Assembly (NCBI GenBank): GCA_021781775.1
Contig: JAJXWE010000083.1
Coordinates: forward strand, 1-6,864
Length of the DNA stretch: 6,864 bases
Direction of reading: 5' to 3'
DNA from: Pseudomonadota bacterium
Lineage (GTDB): Bacteria > Pseudomonadota > Gammaproteobacteria > Steroidobacterales > Steroidobacteraceae
Part shown: in pieces, positions 1 through 5,777 of the stretch
Layout of the letters: the number at the start of each line of letters is the position of its first letter
How positions within the stretch are numbered: the stretch's first letter is position 1
Translations under genes and position numbers: made by a program
The notes under the pieces: model-generated
What the model was told of the DNA's origin: nothing
The model's database searches: none
Seen by the model: the letters and a program-made list of their open reading frames with translations, nothing else

Positions 1-633
1 CCGTATGTGTCCGCGTCGCAGGCCGAGATCGAGTGGCGCGGCTACCGTGCCACCGACGCGCGCCGCGACGAGCGCGGTGCGGCCGCGGAGGTGTCGGTCG
101 CCTACGGAGTCACCGCGTGGTGGAAGCCGGAGATCTATGTTGCGAAATACGTCGACTCGGCGCAAACCGGCCGCCGGCTGATCGGCTACGAGCTGGAGAA
201 CACGTTCCAGCTGACGCCTCAGGGAAAATATCCCGTCGACGTCGGCGTGCTCGCGTCCTACGAGCGCAATACGGCCGCGGGGATCGCCGACGCGGTCGAA
301 TTCGGGCCGCTGCTCGCGGCGACGCGCGGGCGATTCACGCACGTCGTGAATCTGATCTGGGAAAAAGAGGTCGGCGCCCACGCCGCGCGCCGCTACGAGC
401 TTCGCTACGATTATGCCGGCACTTACGCGCTGTCCAGCCTGCTGCGACCGGGACTCGAGGCTTACGGACGACCTGCGGACCATGCCTATCAGGCCGGGCC
501 GATCGTCGCCGGCGAGTGGAGGCTGCCGCGCAGCTTCAGCGGAATCGAGTATCGCGCGGGCGTCCTGGTCGGGCTCAACGCGTCGGCGCCGCGACAGACC
601 TGGCTGCTGCGCATGGAGTACGAGTTTCTCTAG
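1..633 (+). CDS. Outer-membrane beta-barrel protein, 3' fragment
   Basis: The reading frame is already open at base 1 (Pro-Tyr precede the first possible GTG at 7), so this is the C-terminal 210 residues of a longer gene that starts outside the window; no signal peptide or ribosome binding site is visible. The sequence shows many alternating polar/hydrophobic stretches rich in Tyr, Trp and Arg, typical of transmembrane beta strands, for example around EIYVAKYV, GYELENTFQL and RYELRYDYAG. It ends LLRMEYEFL, an amphipathic final strand with an aromatic residue at the end, as used by the BAM machinery to recognise outer-membrane proteins. The ELENTFQLTPQGKYPVDVGVLASYE segment resembles uncharacterised proteobacterial outer-membrane proteins, but I cannot name the family or substrate. 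Confidence is high for a real coding region and moderate for the barrel call. Confidence 0.75.
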   Translation, partial: PYVSASQAEIEWRGYRATDARRDERGAAAEVSVAYGVTAWWKPEIYVAKYVDSAQTGRRLIGYELENTFQLTPQGKYPVDVGVLASYERNTAAGIADAVEFGPLLAATRGRFTHVVNLIWEKEVGAHAARRYELRYDYAGTYALSSLLRPGLEAYGRPADHAYQAGPIVAGEWRLPRSFSGIEYRAGVLVGLNASAPRQTWLLRMEYEFL

Positions 634-918
634 CGGTCTATCGCACTCGACGGCTTTGAGTCGACGAGAACGCCGTAGTCAATAATTTTGAGTATGGCGT
701 GTATCGCCAGCCTTTGACGCCGGCAACTCATCCCGCGTCGGGGTTGATGCGATCACTTCGCGCGCCGCGCCCGCAAGATGGCCTGGGAGGCAAGCCCGCG
801 ACCTAGAGGGTCAACGGACCGGCGGTGCCCGCAAACTGTGGCATGCCGGACAAGGAGGGTCCCGAGCCCGTCGAGCAACGATTCGACCAGACTGTGGAAA
901 TGCCGCATCACCGTACCC
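634..918. other. Intergenic region between barrel gene and chrA
   Basis: This 285-base stretch lies between two convergent genes. Apart from the doubtful 51-residue minus-strand ORF described separately, I see no gene, RNA or convincing terminator. A weak stem (TCGAC at 651-655 with GTCGA beginning at 664) lies just after the barrel gene stop and has no T-run after it, so a Rho-independent terminator is not supported. Bases 680-690 are locally AT-rich (AATAATTTTGA). Confidence 0.5.
753..908 (-). CDS. Possible small ORF downstream of chrA (51 aa, doubtful)
   Basis: A 51-residue ORF starts ATG at 908 on the minus strand, 10 bases after the chrA stop codon. The sequence GAGGG, which overlaps the chrA stop, lies 7 bases before this ATG and would serve as a Shine-Dalgarno site, so translation could be coupled to chrA. 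The predicted peptide begins MRHFHSLVESLLDGLGTLLV, which could form a short amphipathic or hydrophobic helix, and ends Arg/Ala-rich (ILRARRAK). I recognise no family, and the second half has low-quality codon choice and many Arg residues, as often seen in chance ORFs of GC-rich DNA. The spacing and binding site are the only arguments for it. Confidence 0.22.
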   Translation of the reverse strand: MRHFHSLVESLLDGLGTLLVRHATVCGHRRSVDPLGRGLASQAILRARRAK

Positions 919-2124
919 TCAGAGCCACGCGGGGTGCAGCCAGAGATACCCGGCGAGTCCCAGCGCCGCGCCGGCAGACACGACGCTGACTTCGGGCATC
1001 TCGGGCCACGTCAGGATCAAGAACAAAGTTGCGCCGGCAATGGCCGCCGTGAGCAGGTCCCCGATGGCGCTGGTAGCGATCAAGATACCGGTGCCGAGCA
1101 GCGCTCCCACGACGGCGGCCACGATGCCGCGCAGAAATCCCTGCAAATGGCGGTTGTCGCGGTAGCGCTTGAGCAGCGGCGCCGCAACGATCGTCAAGAG
1201 CACTGAAGGGGCGAACATGCCCAGGGTGGCGGCGAGGGCGCCCCAGAGGCCATTCAGCACATAGCCGACGAATGTGGCGGTGATGACCACGGGTCCCGGC
1301 GAGATCATGCCGATGGCCACGGCGTCGATGAATTGCCGATCCGTCAGCCAATGGTACTGATCGACGATGTAGACCTTGAGAAACGGCGCGATCACAAGAC
1401 CGCTGCCAAACACCAGAAAGCCGGTCTTGAGGAAGAATGCAAAGATCTTGGCGGTCGCGCCGCTGAACGGCGCACCGTTGATCGTGAGAGACGCCGCACC
1501 GACCGAGGCGCCGACACGGGGCGAGGGGGTGGGCTGGCGAGGCGGTGAGCCCGCGAACAATATCGAACCGAGGAGTCCGGCTATCAGGAACAGGCTGACG
1601 AGTTCCTGTTTGAAGGTCACGGTGATGATCGCCGCCACCGCGGCAAACGACCAAGCGAGCCACTCGGTCTTTAGAGTTTTGCGGCCGAGCTGCCAGCACG
1701 CTTTCAGAATCAGCGCGACAATGACCGGCGCGACGCCGTAAAAGATCGCTTTGATCTCCCACCTGCCGACGAACCGCACATAGAGCGCAGCGGCCGCCGT
1801 GACAATCAGGAAGGGGGCGAAAGCAAACGCTACGGCGACGGCCAGTGCGCCGCGGATACCGAAGCGGACGTAGCCGCAATACACCCCGAGCTGGTAGGCG
1901 AGCGGCCCGGGACAGGCGGTCGCAAGCGCGAGTCCGTCCGAGTACTCCGCCTCCGTTAGCCAGTGCCGCTGCTCGACCAGATCGCGTCGCATGTGATGAG
2001 CGAGGACGACGGGCCCGCCAAAGCCCAGGGCACCCAGCCTCAGATAGTAGAGCGACATCTGCCCCAGACTCGCCCCCTGTCGCATTCGCTCGGACTTCAG
2101 GCCGGTTGGCGGGTGGGCGATCAT
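919..2124 (-). CDS. chrA: Chromate efflux transporter ChrA
   Basis: This is an inner-membrane chromate transporter of the CHR superfamily; characterised members export chromate from the cytoplasm. The 401-residue length matches the long-chain two-domain type (about 400 residues). Two homologous halves are visible, each with the family's motifs: FGGP at 35-38 and CPGPLAYQLG at 71-80 in the first half, FGSG at 239-242 and ISPGP at 274-278 in the second. WLT-containing loops follow each glycine motif (55-57 and 259-261), another sign of the internal duplication. Around ten or more hydrophobic segments fill the rest, with a Pro/Arg-rich linker near 193-205. I chose the ATG at 2124 because GGAG lies 7 bases upstream; an in-frame ATG at 2130 is too close to that site, and the longest frame from 2169 adds an unlikely extension through the promoter. 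It diverges from chrB across 52 bases, whereas many chrBA genes are co-directional. Confidence 0.93.
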   Translation of the reverse strand: MIAHPPTGLKSERMRQGASLGQMSLYYLRLGALGFGGPVVLAHHMRRDLVEQRHWLTEAEYSDGLALATACPGPLAYQLGVYCGYVRFGIRGALAVAVAFAFAPFLIVTAAAALYVRFVGRWEIKAIFYGVAPVIVALILKACWQLGRKTLKTEWLAWSFAAVAAIITVTFKQELVSLFLIAGLLGSILFAGSPPRQPTPSPRVGASVGAASLTINGAPFSGATAKIFAFFLKTGFLVFGSGLVIAPFLKVYIVDQYHWLTDRQFIDAVAIGMISPGPVVITATFVGYVLNGLWGALAATLGMFAPSVLLTIVAAPLLKRYRDNRHLQGFLRGIVAAVVGALLGTGILIATSAIGDLLTAAIAGATLFLILTWPEMPEVSVVSAGAALGLAGYLWLHPAWL

Positions 2125-2131
2125 CCGCATG

Positions 2132-2135
2132 CTCC
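2132..2135 (-). promoter_or_regulatory. Ribosome binding site deciding the chrA start
   Basis: On the minus strand this reads GGAG and lies 7 bases before the ATG at 2124 but only one base before the ATG at 2130. The spacing favours 2124 as the start. No comparable site precedes the far upstream ATG at 2169. Confidence 0.6.
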
Positions 2136-2140
2136 ATATC

Positions 2141-2169
2141 TTGTAATAACTACAACGGATATGTATCAT
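2141..2169 (+). promoter_or_regulatory. Predicted sigma-70 promoter of chrB
   Basis: A -35 element TTGTAA (2141-2146; 4 of 6 to consensus) and a -10 element TATCAT (2164-2169; 5 of 6) are separated by exactly 17 bases. Transcription would start around 2175-2177, at or next to the A of the chrB ATG, giving a leaderless mRNA. Both elements are covered by the inverted half-sites, so a bound repressor would block RNA polymerase. A matching minus-strand promoter for chrA is less clear: TTGTCA (2183-2178) could be its -35 but the paired -10 (TATCCG) is poor. Confidence 0.5.
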
Positions 2170-2177
2170 TTATTACA
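2141..2177. promoter_or_regulatory. Candidate operator with TGTA/TACA inverted half-sites
   Basis: The AT-rich chrA-chrB gap holds two nested inverted repeats. The first is TTGTA-N5-TACAA (2141-2155), the second ATGTA-N8-TACAT (2161-2178). In addition, the outermost TGTAATAA (2142-2149) and TTATTACA (2170-2177) are perfect 8-base inverted copies. Four TGTA/TACA half-sites in under 40 bases, in otherwise GC-rich DNA and between a regulator gene and its likely target, suggest binding sites for ChrB or another dimeric regulator. The binding protein is inferred, not shown by the sequence. Confidence 0.55.
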
Positions 2178-3166
2178 TGACAACTGCAAGCGCTTGGTTA
2201 ACCCTGATCGTGAGTCTGCCCGGTGCAAACACGGCCGCGCGGGTGCGCATCTGGCGAGCGCTCAAGGCGTCGGGGGCAGGGGCGCTTCGCGACGGGGCTT
2301 ATCTCCTGCCCCGGACAGCACGAAGCGAGACCATTTTCCGAGAGCTGGCGGAGGAAATCGAAGCCGTCGGTGGGACTGCCTATATCGCCGAATACCAACC
2401 CCTGGACGAGCGGCCCGGCCTGGATCTGAAACATCTCTTCGACCGGACGGCGGCGTATTCGGAACTGCTGCAGCGGCTCGATGAGTTCAAACGGGAGCTG
2501 CCGGCCGGATCGGAAGCGTCCGCCCGCCGCGCTCTGGCCGCGCTAAGGCGCGAATTGACCGCACTGGTCGAGACGGATTTCTTCCCGGGACCCTCACGGA
2601 GCCAGCTCGAGCAGGCGCTGGCGGACGCTGAGGCCGCCCTCAACGTGCACTTCTCACCGGACGAACCGCACCCAGCCACGGCGGCGTTGCGACGTTGCAC
2701 GCCAGCAGACTACCAAGGTAAGTCCTGGGCGACCCGGGCTCACCTGTGGGTCGACCGTGTTGCCTCCGCCTGGCTGATTCGCCGCTTCATCGATCCGCAG
2801 GCCCGCTTCGTCTGGCTCGAGAGTCTCACTCGGATCCCCCCGGATGTCATCGGGTTCGATTTTGACGGAGCCGAGTTCAGTCACATCGGCACACGCGTCA
2901 CGTTCGAGGTGTTGGTGCTCAGCTTTGGGTTCAAGACCGATCCTGCCCTCGTTCGGCTCGGCACCCTGGTGCGCTACCTCGATGTCGGTGGAGTGCCCGT
3001 CCCGGAGGCCGCCGGCTTTGCAGCCATGATGGCGGGAGCGCGCGCGCAAGGTGTCGGCGACGATGAACTGTTGGCCCAGATCGGCCGAACGCTCGATTTC
3101 CTGTATGCAGCCTACTCACAGGAGGGATCCACGCCAACGGCTCGAACGGACATTGACGGTGCATAG
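2177..3166 (+). CDS. chrB: Chromate resistance regulator ChrB
   Basis: ChrB proteins control chr efflux genes in response to chromate. This 329-residue protein has the usual two-part structure. The N-terminal domain (about 1-160) has the LIVSLP start, RIWRALKASGAGALRDGAYLLP (24-45) and EIEAVGGTAYI (60-70), resembling the ChrB N-terminal domain and loosely the Cas2-like middle domain of PaaX regulators. The C-terminal ChrB domain (about 180-315) has RAHLWVDRVASAWLIRRFIDP and GFDFDGAEFSH. Arg187, Arg194 and His236 sit at a constant offset of 7 from Arg180, Arg187 and His229, which I recall as required for chromate sensing in Ochrobactrum tritici ChrB. The ATG at 2177 fits the family N-terminus; no Shine-Dalgarno precedes it, in line with a leaderless message. 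It heads a likely operon with the cupredoxin gene 47 bases downstream. Confidence 0.92.
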   Translation: MTTASAWLTLIVSLPGANTAARVRIWRALKASGAGALRDGAYLLPRTARSETIFRELAEEIEAVGGTAYIAEYQPLDERPGLDLKHLFDRTAAYSELLQRLDEFKRELPAGSEASARRALAALRRELTALVETDFFPGPSRSQLEQALADAEAALNVHFSPDEPHPATAALRRCTPADYQGKSWATRAHLWVDRVASAWLIRRFIDPQARFVWLESLTRIPPDVIGFDFDGAEFSHIGTRVTFEVLVLSFGFKTDPALVRLGTLVRYLDVGGVPVPEAAGFAAMMAGARAQGVGDDELLAQIGRTLDFLYAAYSQEGSTPTARTDIDGA

Positions 3167-3202
3167 CGAAACAACCCGATGTCAAACCCTCCCTCACACA
3201 CC

Positions 3203-3206
3203 GGAG
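3203..3206 (+). promoter_or_regulatory. Ribosome binding site of the cupredoxin gene
   Basis: GGAG lies 7 bases before the ATG at 3214. It supports the long N-terminus (45 residues up to the signal cleavage site) over any internal start. Confidence 0.6.
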
Positions 3207-3213
3207 ATGGATC

Positions 3214-3720
3214 ATGTGGAGATATCGTGACGAGCAGCTGAATTTCCGTAGCGTGCCTCACTCTCCGGCGCCGTGGCGCAAGCGCGTCTTCAGCGCGGCC
3301 GCGAGTGCCGCCATAGCGATGCTCGGGCTGACAGCCATCGCCCATGCCGCGCAGCCGCACGCGGCAAAGCCCGCTCCGCATGCCCACGTGTATTTGTACA
3401 CGGTGCGCTGGGTCTCGAGAGAGGGTGGCTCCGCCAAGGCCTACAAGAAGTTCGGCGAAGTCTACGGATTCGATCCGGGCACGATCGTGGTCACCCAGGG
3501 TGAGGTCGTCACGATCAGCATTCGCAACCTCGAAGGCGGGCCCGATGACCTGCACTCCTTCACGCTGCCGGCCTATCGCATCGATCGAGCGGTGCCGCCG
3601 CTCGCGACGGTGAATGTGACGTTCAAGGCGGATCGGGCTGGAGTCTTTTCCTTCTACTGTGACCACCACGCGCCCTGGATGTCGGGCGAGTTCGTCGTGC
3701 TGCCCGCGGGCTCCAAGTGA
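3214..3720 (+). CDS. Periplasmic cupredoxin (type-1 copper protein)
   Basis: This 168-residue protein is a predicted exported, blue-copper-type electron carrier or copper-binding protein. The N-terminus has a basic stretch WRKR (21-24), a hydrophobic core (25-42) and a likely signal peptidase site AHA|AQ after residue 45; the region before the basic stretch is unusually long and there is no twin-Arg pair. The mature part has a predicted beta sandwich with GTIVVTQGEVVTISIRN (89-105), typical of cupredoxins. Copper ligands are visible: His114 in DLHSF, and Cys149, His152 and Met156 in YCDHHAPWM, a C-x2-H-x3-M loop whose length differs from plastocyanin (x4 before Met) and amicyanin (x2). A second His (151) adjoins the ligand. 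The partner is unknown. Position between chrB and the propeller gene, 36 bases from the latter, suggests joint expression and perhaps a shared periplasmic job. Confidence 0.85.
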   Translation: MWRYRDEQLNFRSVPHSPAPWRKRVFSAAASAAIAMLGLTAIAHAAQPHAAKPAPHAHVYLYTVRWVSREGGSAKAYKKFGEVYGFDPGTIVVTQGEVVTISIRNLEGGPDDLHSFTLPAYRIDRAVPPLATVNVTFKADRAGVFSFYCDHHAPWMSGEFVVLPAGSK

Positions 3721-3756
3721 TCTGGTCTGCCTAGTTCCGGGTAGGAGACTGCCACC

Positions 3757-4860
3757 ATGCGAGTGATCGGAGTGGTCGGGGCGCTACTCTCCATCTCCCT
3801 CTCATCCGCGGGCCTGGCGGCAGGAATGCCGCTCGCCACCGTCGCGAACGTTCCGCTGCCCGGCGGGGTGAGCCGCTTCGACTATCAGAGTCTGGACGCA
3901 CCGGCGCACCGGCTCTTCATTTCCCACATGGGCGCGGGGCGGGTGGTGGTATTCGACACCGCCACTCGGACCGTCGTGGCAGATCTGTCCGGTTTTCCCG
4001 AAGACACTGGGATCACGGTGGTCCCCGAGTTGCACCGGGTGTTTGTGAGCGTGACCGGGCATTGGTGGAGTCAGCCGTTCTTCGGCGGCTCGATCGCGGT
4101 CTTGGACAGCCGCACCCTGAAGGTCCTGGCCCGAATTCCTGCAGGGCGGTTCCCGGATGGCAGCGCCTTCGTGCCGTCCGTGGCACGGTTGTTCGTATCG
4201 GACGAGGCTGGCCGAACCGAAGCGGTCATCGATACCGCCACCGATCGGCGCATCGCGTCGATCCCGCTGCACAGTGAAGCGGGCATGACGGTCTTTGATC
4301 CGGTCTCGGGGCGTGTACTGGTCAACCTGCAAAGCCTCGATATCCTCGCGGCCATAGACCCGGTGACGGAGCGCATCGTCGCCCGCTATCCCTTGCCTGC
4401 CACGTGCGAGCACAACCACGGACTGCTGCTCGATGTTCCCAAGCGGCTGGCGTTCATCGCATGCGATGGCAATGCGCGCCTCCTCGTCATGGACCTTCGG
4501 ACCATGCAGGTCAGCGAAGTCCATCGCGTGGGGCGCGATCCCGATGTCCTCGCCATCGACTCAATACGACATCGCTTGTACGTCGCGAGCGAGAGCGGTG
4601 TCGTGGCCGCGTTCCACATTGTGCGAAATGGATTGATCAAGCTCGGCCAGGGATACGTCGGTGACGACGCCCACTCGGTCGCGGTCGATCCGGCGACCGG
4701 ACTCGTCTACTTGCCGATAGAAGCGCTCCATGGCAGACCCGTCCTGATGATCATGCGCCAGCGGGTCGCGCGTCCACGTACGCAGGCGGAGCGCTCGCGC
4801 CGGTCTTCCGCTACGCCCCGCACCCGCCATATGGCGGGTGTCTACGGCTCGAGCGGCTAG
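3757..4860 (+). CDS. Periplasmic YncE-like beta-propeller protein
   Basis: A 367-residue exported protein with a signal peptide (1 to about 22, MRVIG...LSSAGLAAG) and a repeated four-strand pattern typical of YVTN/YncE-like beta-propellers, roughly six or seven blades between 28 and 333. Repeated strand motifs include RLFISHMGAGRVVVFDTAT, RVFVSV, IAVLDSRTLKVLARIPAG, RLFVSDEAGRTEAVIDTATDR and RLYVASESGVVAAF. At the same place in successive blades, loops carry acidic, His or Cys residues: E82/D83, D134, E174, C217-E218-H219-N220-H221, D261/D263 and D304/H306. The only two cysteines are C217 and C236. Substrate is unknown; such proteins often bind nucleic acids, cofactors or metals. The last 33 residues are Arg/Ser-rich, contain a perfect DNA palindrome, and look like an extension beyond the normal family end. 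TAGGAG lies 9 bases before the ATG. Confidence 0.8.
   Translation: MRVIGVVGALLSISLSSAGLAAGMPLATVANVPLPGGVSRFDYQSLDAPAHRLFISHMGAGRVVVFDTATRTVVADLSGFPEDTGITVVPELHRVFVSVTGHWWSQPFFGGSIAVLDSRTLKVLARIPAGRFPDGSAFVPSVARLFVSDEAGRTEAVIDTATDRRIASIPLHSEAGMTVFDPVSGRVLVNLQSLDILAAIDPVTERIVARYPLPATCEHNHGLLLDVPKRLAFIACDGNARLLVMDLRTMQVSEVHRVGRDPDVLAIDSIRHRLYVASESGVVAAFHIVRNGLIKLGQGYVGDDAHSVAVDPATGLVYLPIEALHGRPVLMIMRQRVARPRTQAERSRRSSATPRTRHMAGVYGSSG
4821..4840. repeat. Perfect 20-base palindrome inside the propeller gene 3' end
   Basis: CACCCGCC-ATAT-GGCGGGTG is its own reverse complement over 20 bases. In RNA it would form a GC-rich 8-bp stem with an AUAU loop, extended by one G-U pair (4820 with 4841). It lies 20 bases before the stop codon and is not followed by a T-run. 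It could be a stability or termination hairpin for the operon, or a binding site for a dimeric protein; the sequence does not decide between them. Confidence 0.6.
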
Positions 4861-4905
4861 ACGGGGTCGGCTGGTCGTACCGCCTGCGAGATCGGCAAAC
4901 GACGG

Positions 4906-4934
4906 TTGCAAAAGGACTCCCCGTCCGGTAGAAA
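4906..4934 (+). promoter_or_regulatory. Predicted promoter of the manganese riboswitch unit
   Basis: TTGCAA (4906-4911; 4 of 6 to the -35 consensus) and TAGAAA (4929-4934; 4 of 6 to the -10 consensus) are 17 bases apart. The predicted start near 4941 would place the riboswitch aptamer right at the 5' end of the transcript, which is usual for riboswitch leaders. No independent evidence. Confidence 0.45.
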
Positions 4935-4946
4935 TCCCGATTCCCA

Positions 4947-5038
4947 TTGGGGAGTAGCCGCCCGGGTAACCGGGCCGCACGTCAACATACTTGGCACAGG
5001 CCATGGCGTGCGGGGCCTTCGAGGCATGGCGAGACCAA
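4947..5038 (+). ncRNA. yybP-ykoY manganese riboswitch
   Basis: The leader of the exporter gene carries the hallmark segments of the yybP-ykoY aptamer in the right order: GGGGAGTAGCC (4949-4959), then a GC hairpin CCCGG-GTAA-CCGGG (4962-4975), then GTCAACATACTTGG (4981-4994), a variable GC-rich arm, and GGCGAGACC (5028-5036). These match what I recall of the E. coli mntP leader (GGGGAGTAGCC, GTCAACATACT, GAGACC). TTGG (4947-4950) can pair with CCAA (5035-5038) to close the basal stem. This class binds Mn2+ and switches on Mn exporters. Its placement directly before a UPF0016-family gene fits the known association closely. Confidence 0.9.
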
Positions 5039-5039
5039 C

Positions 5040-5075
5040 GGTAGCACCTCCGGCGCCAGCGGCGGAGATGCTGCC
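5040..5075 (+). promoter_or_regulatory. Stem-loop between riboswitch and exporter gene (possible expression platform)
   Basis: Bases 5040-5052 (GGTAGCACCTCCG) pair with 5063-5075 (CGGAGATGCTGCC) in 12 pairs, one of them T-G, with a single C/A mismatch. The stem begins two bases after the aptamer closing stem. It is not followed by a T-run, so it is not a standard terminator. Its CTCC (5048-5051) could instead pair with the exporter Shine-Dalgarno GGAG (5098-5101), giving a translational switch; that choice is inferred. Confidence 0.5.
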
Positions 5076-5107
5076 GTGCTCGCTATCCGCTCGGCTTGGA
5101 GTCCTCG

Positions 5108-5677
5108 ATGGAAGCGTTTCTGATCTCCCTGTCCACGGTCGCCATCGCCGAGATGGGCGATCGCACCCAGTTGCTGGCCCTGGTGCTCGCCGCCCACTAC
5201 CGCAAACCCTGGCCAATCCTCGCCGGGGTTGTGTGCGCAACCCTCGCCAATCACATCCTCGCCGGACTCATCGGTGCGCACCTCGCAATCTATCTCACCC
5301 CTCGACTCCTGGATGTCGTCGTTGGAACCAGCATGATCGGCATGGGACTGTGGACGCTGAAACCCGATACGCTTGACGCCCAATCCGTCTCACCGCATCG
5401 GAGCAGCGCGTTCATCGCCACCTGTATCGCCTTTTTCATCGCTGAGATCGGTGATAAGACGCAGATTGCCACCATGGCGCTCGCCGCCGCCTATGCCCCC
5501 CTCGCTTTCGTCGTCGCCGGTACGACGCTCGGCATGGCGATCGCCAATGCTCCGGTCATCTTCCTTGGCAATGCGTTCTCTAGTCGTCTACCACTGAAGG
5601 CGATTCATGTGGCGGCCAGCATCCTATTCCTGGGTCTCGGCGTACTCTTTCTCTGGCGAGCAATTGGGCATGGTTAA
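5108..5677 (+). CDS. mneA: UPF0016/TMEM165-family manganese exporter
   Basis: A 189-residue inner-membrane protein of the UPF0016 (GDT1/TMEM165) family, whose bacterial members such as Vibrio MneA export Mn2+. It has the two diagnostic repeats: EMGDRTQ (15-21) and EIGDKTQ (113-119), each in the first helix of a homologous three-helix half, six helices in all. The acidic residues of these motifs form the cation path. The halves are joined by a hydrophilic loop (about 85-100). Length is normal for the family. I chose the ATG at 5108 because GGAG (5098-5101) lies 6 bases upstream and the protein then begins MEAFLISL, as is usual; a TTG at 5096 would overlap that site. The upstream manganese riboswitch supports the substrate and gives induction by excess Mn. 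The symbol is by family analogy. Confidence 0.9.
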   Translation: MEAFLISLSTVAIAEMGDRTQLLALVLAAHYRKPWPILAGVVCATLANHILAGLIGAHLAIYLTPRLLDVVVGTSMIGMGLWTLKPDTLDAQSVSPHRSSAFIATCIAFFIAEIGDKTQIATMALAAAYAPLAFVVAGTTLGMAIANAPVIFLGNAFSSRLPLKAIHVAASILFLGLGVLFLWRAIGHG

Positions 5678-5745
5678 TTACACTTCCCAAGATGCGATTC
5701 ACACGCGTCTGGAACGTCTGCTGTGCAGTCCGCCGATGCACCACC

Positions 5746-5777
5746 ATCGCCCGGTGGACGCAAGATGGCCGGGCGAT
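5746..5777. repeat. 9-bp inverted repeat after the exporter gene
   Basis: ATCGCCCGG (5746-5754) and CCGGGCGAT (5769-5777) are perfect inverted copies with a 14-base spacer. It lies 68 bases after the exporter stop codon and could form an mRNA stem ending or stabilising that transcript. There is no T-run after it. It lies within a doubtful small ORF. Confidence 0.45.

Noticed and set aside
651..668. Possible terminator after the outer-membrane gene
   Set aside because: Only a 5-bp stem (TCGAC/GTCGA) and no T-run.
908..2137. Long minus-strand frame overlapping chrA (409 aa)
   Set aside because: It is a shifted frame of chrA, rich in Arg/Ala/His with no recognisable domain; chrA itself has clear family motifs.
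2125..2169. Longer chrA N-terminus from the ATG at 2169 (MIHIRCSYYKIWS...)
   Set aside because: It would run through the promoter and operator bases, has no ribosome binding site, and adds residues not expected in the family; GGAG fits the ATG at 2124.
3802..4524. 240-residue minus-strand frame opposite the propeller gene
   Set aside because: It is antisense to a well-supported gene, has chance-like composition, and matches no family.
4914..4920. GGACTCC complementary to the exporter ribosome site region (GGAGTCC, 5098-5104)
   Set aside because: It lies between the predicted -35 and -10 elements and so would not be in the transcript.
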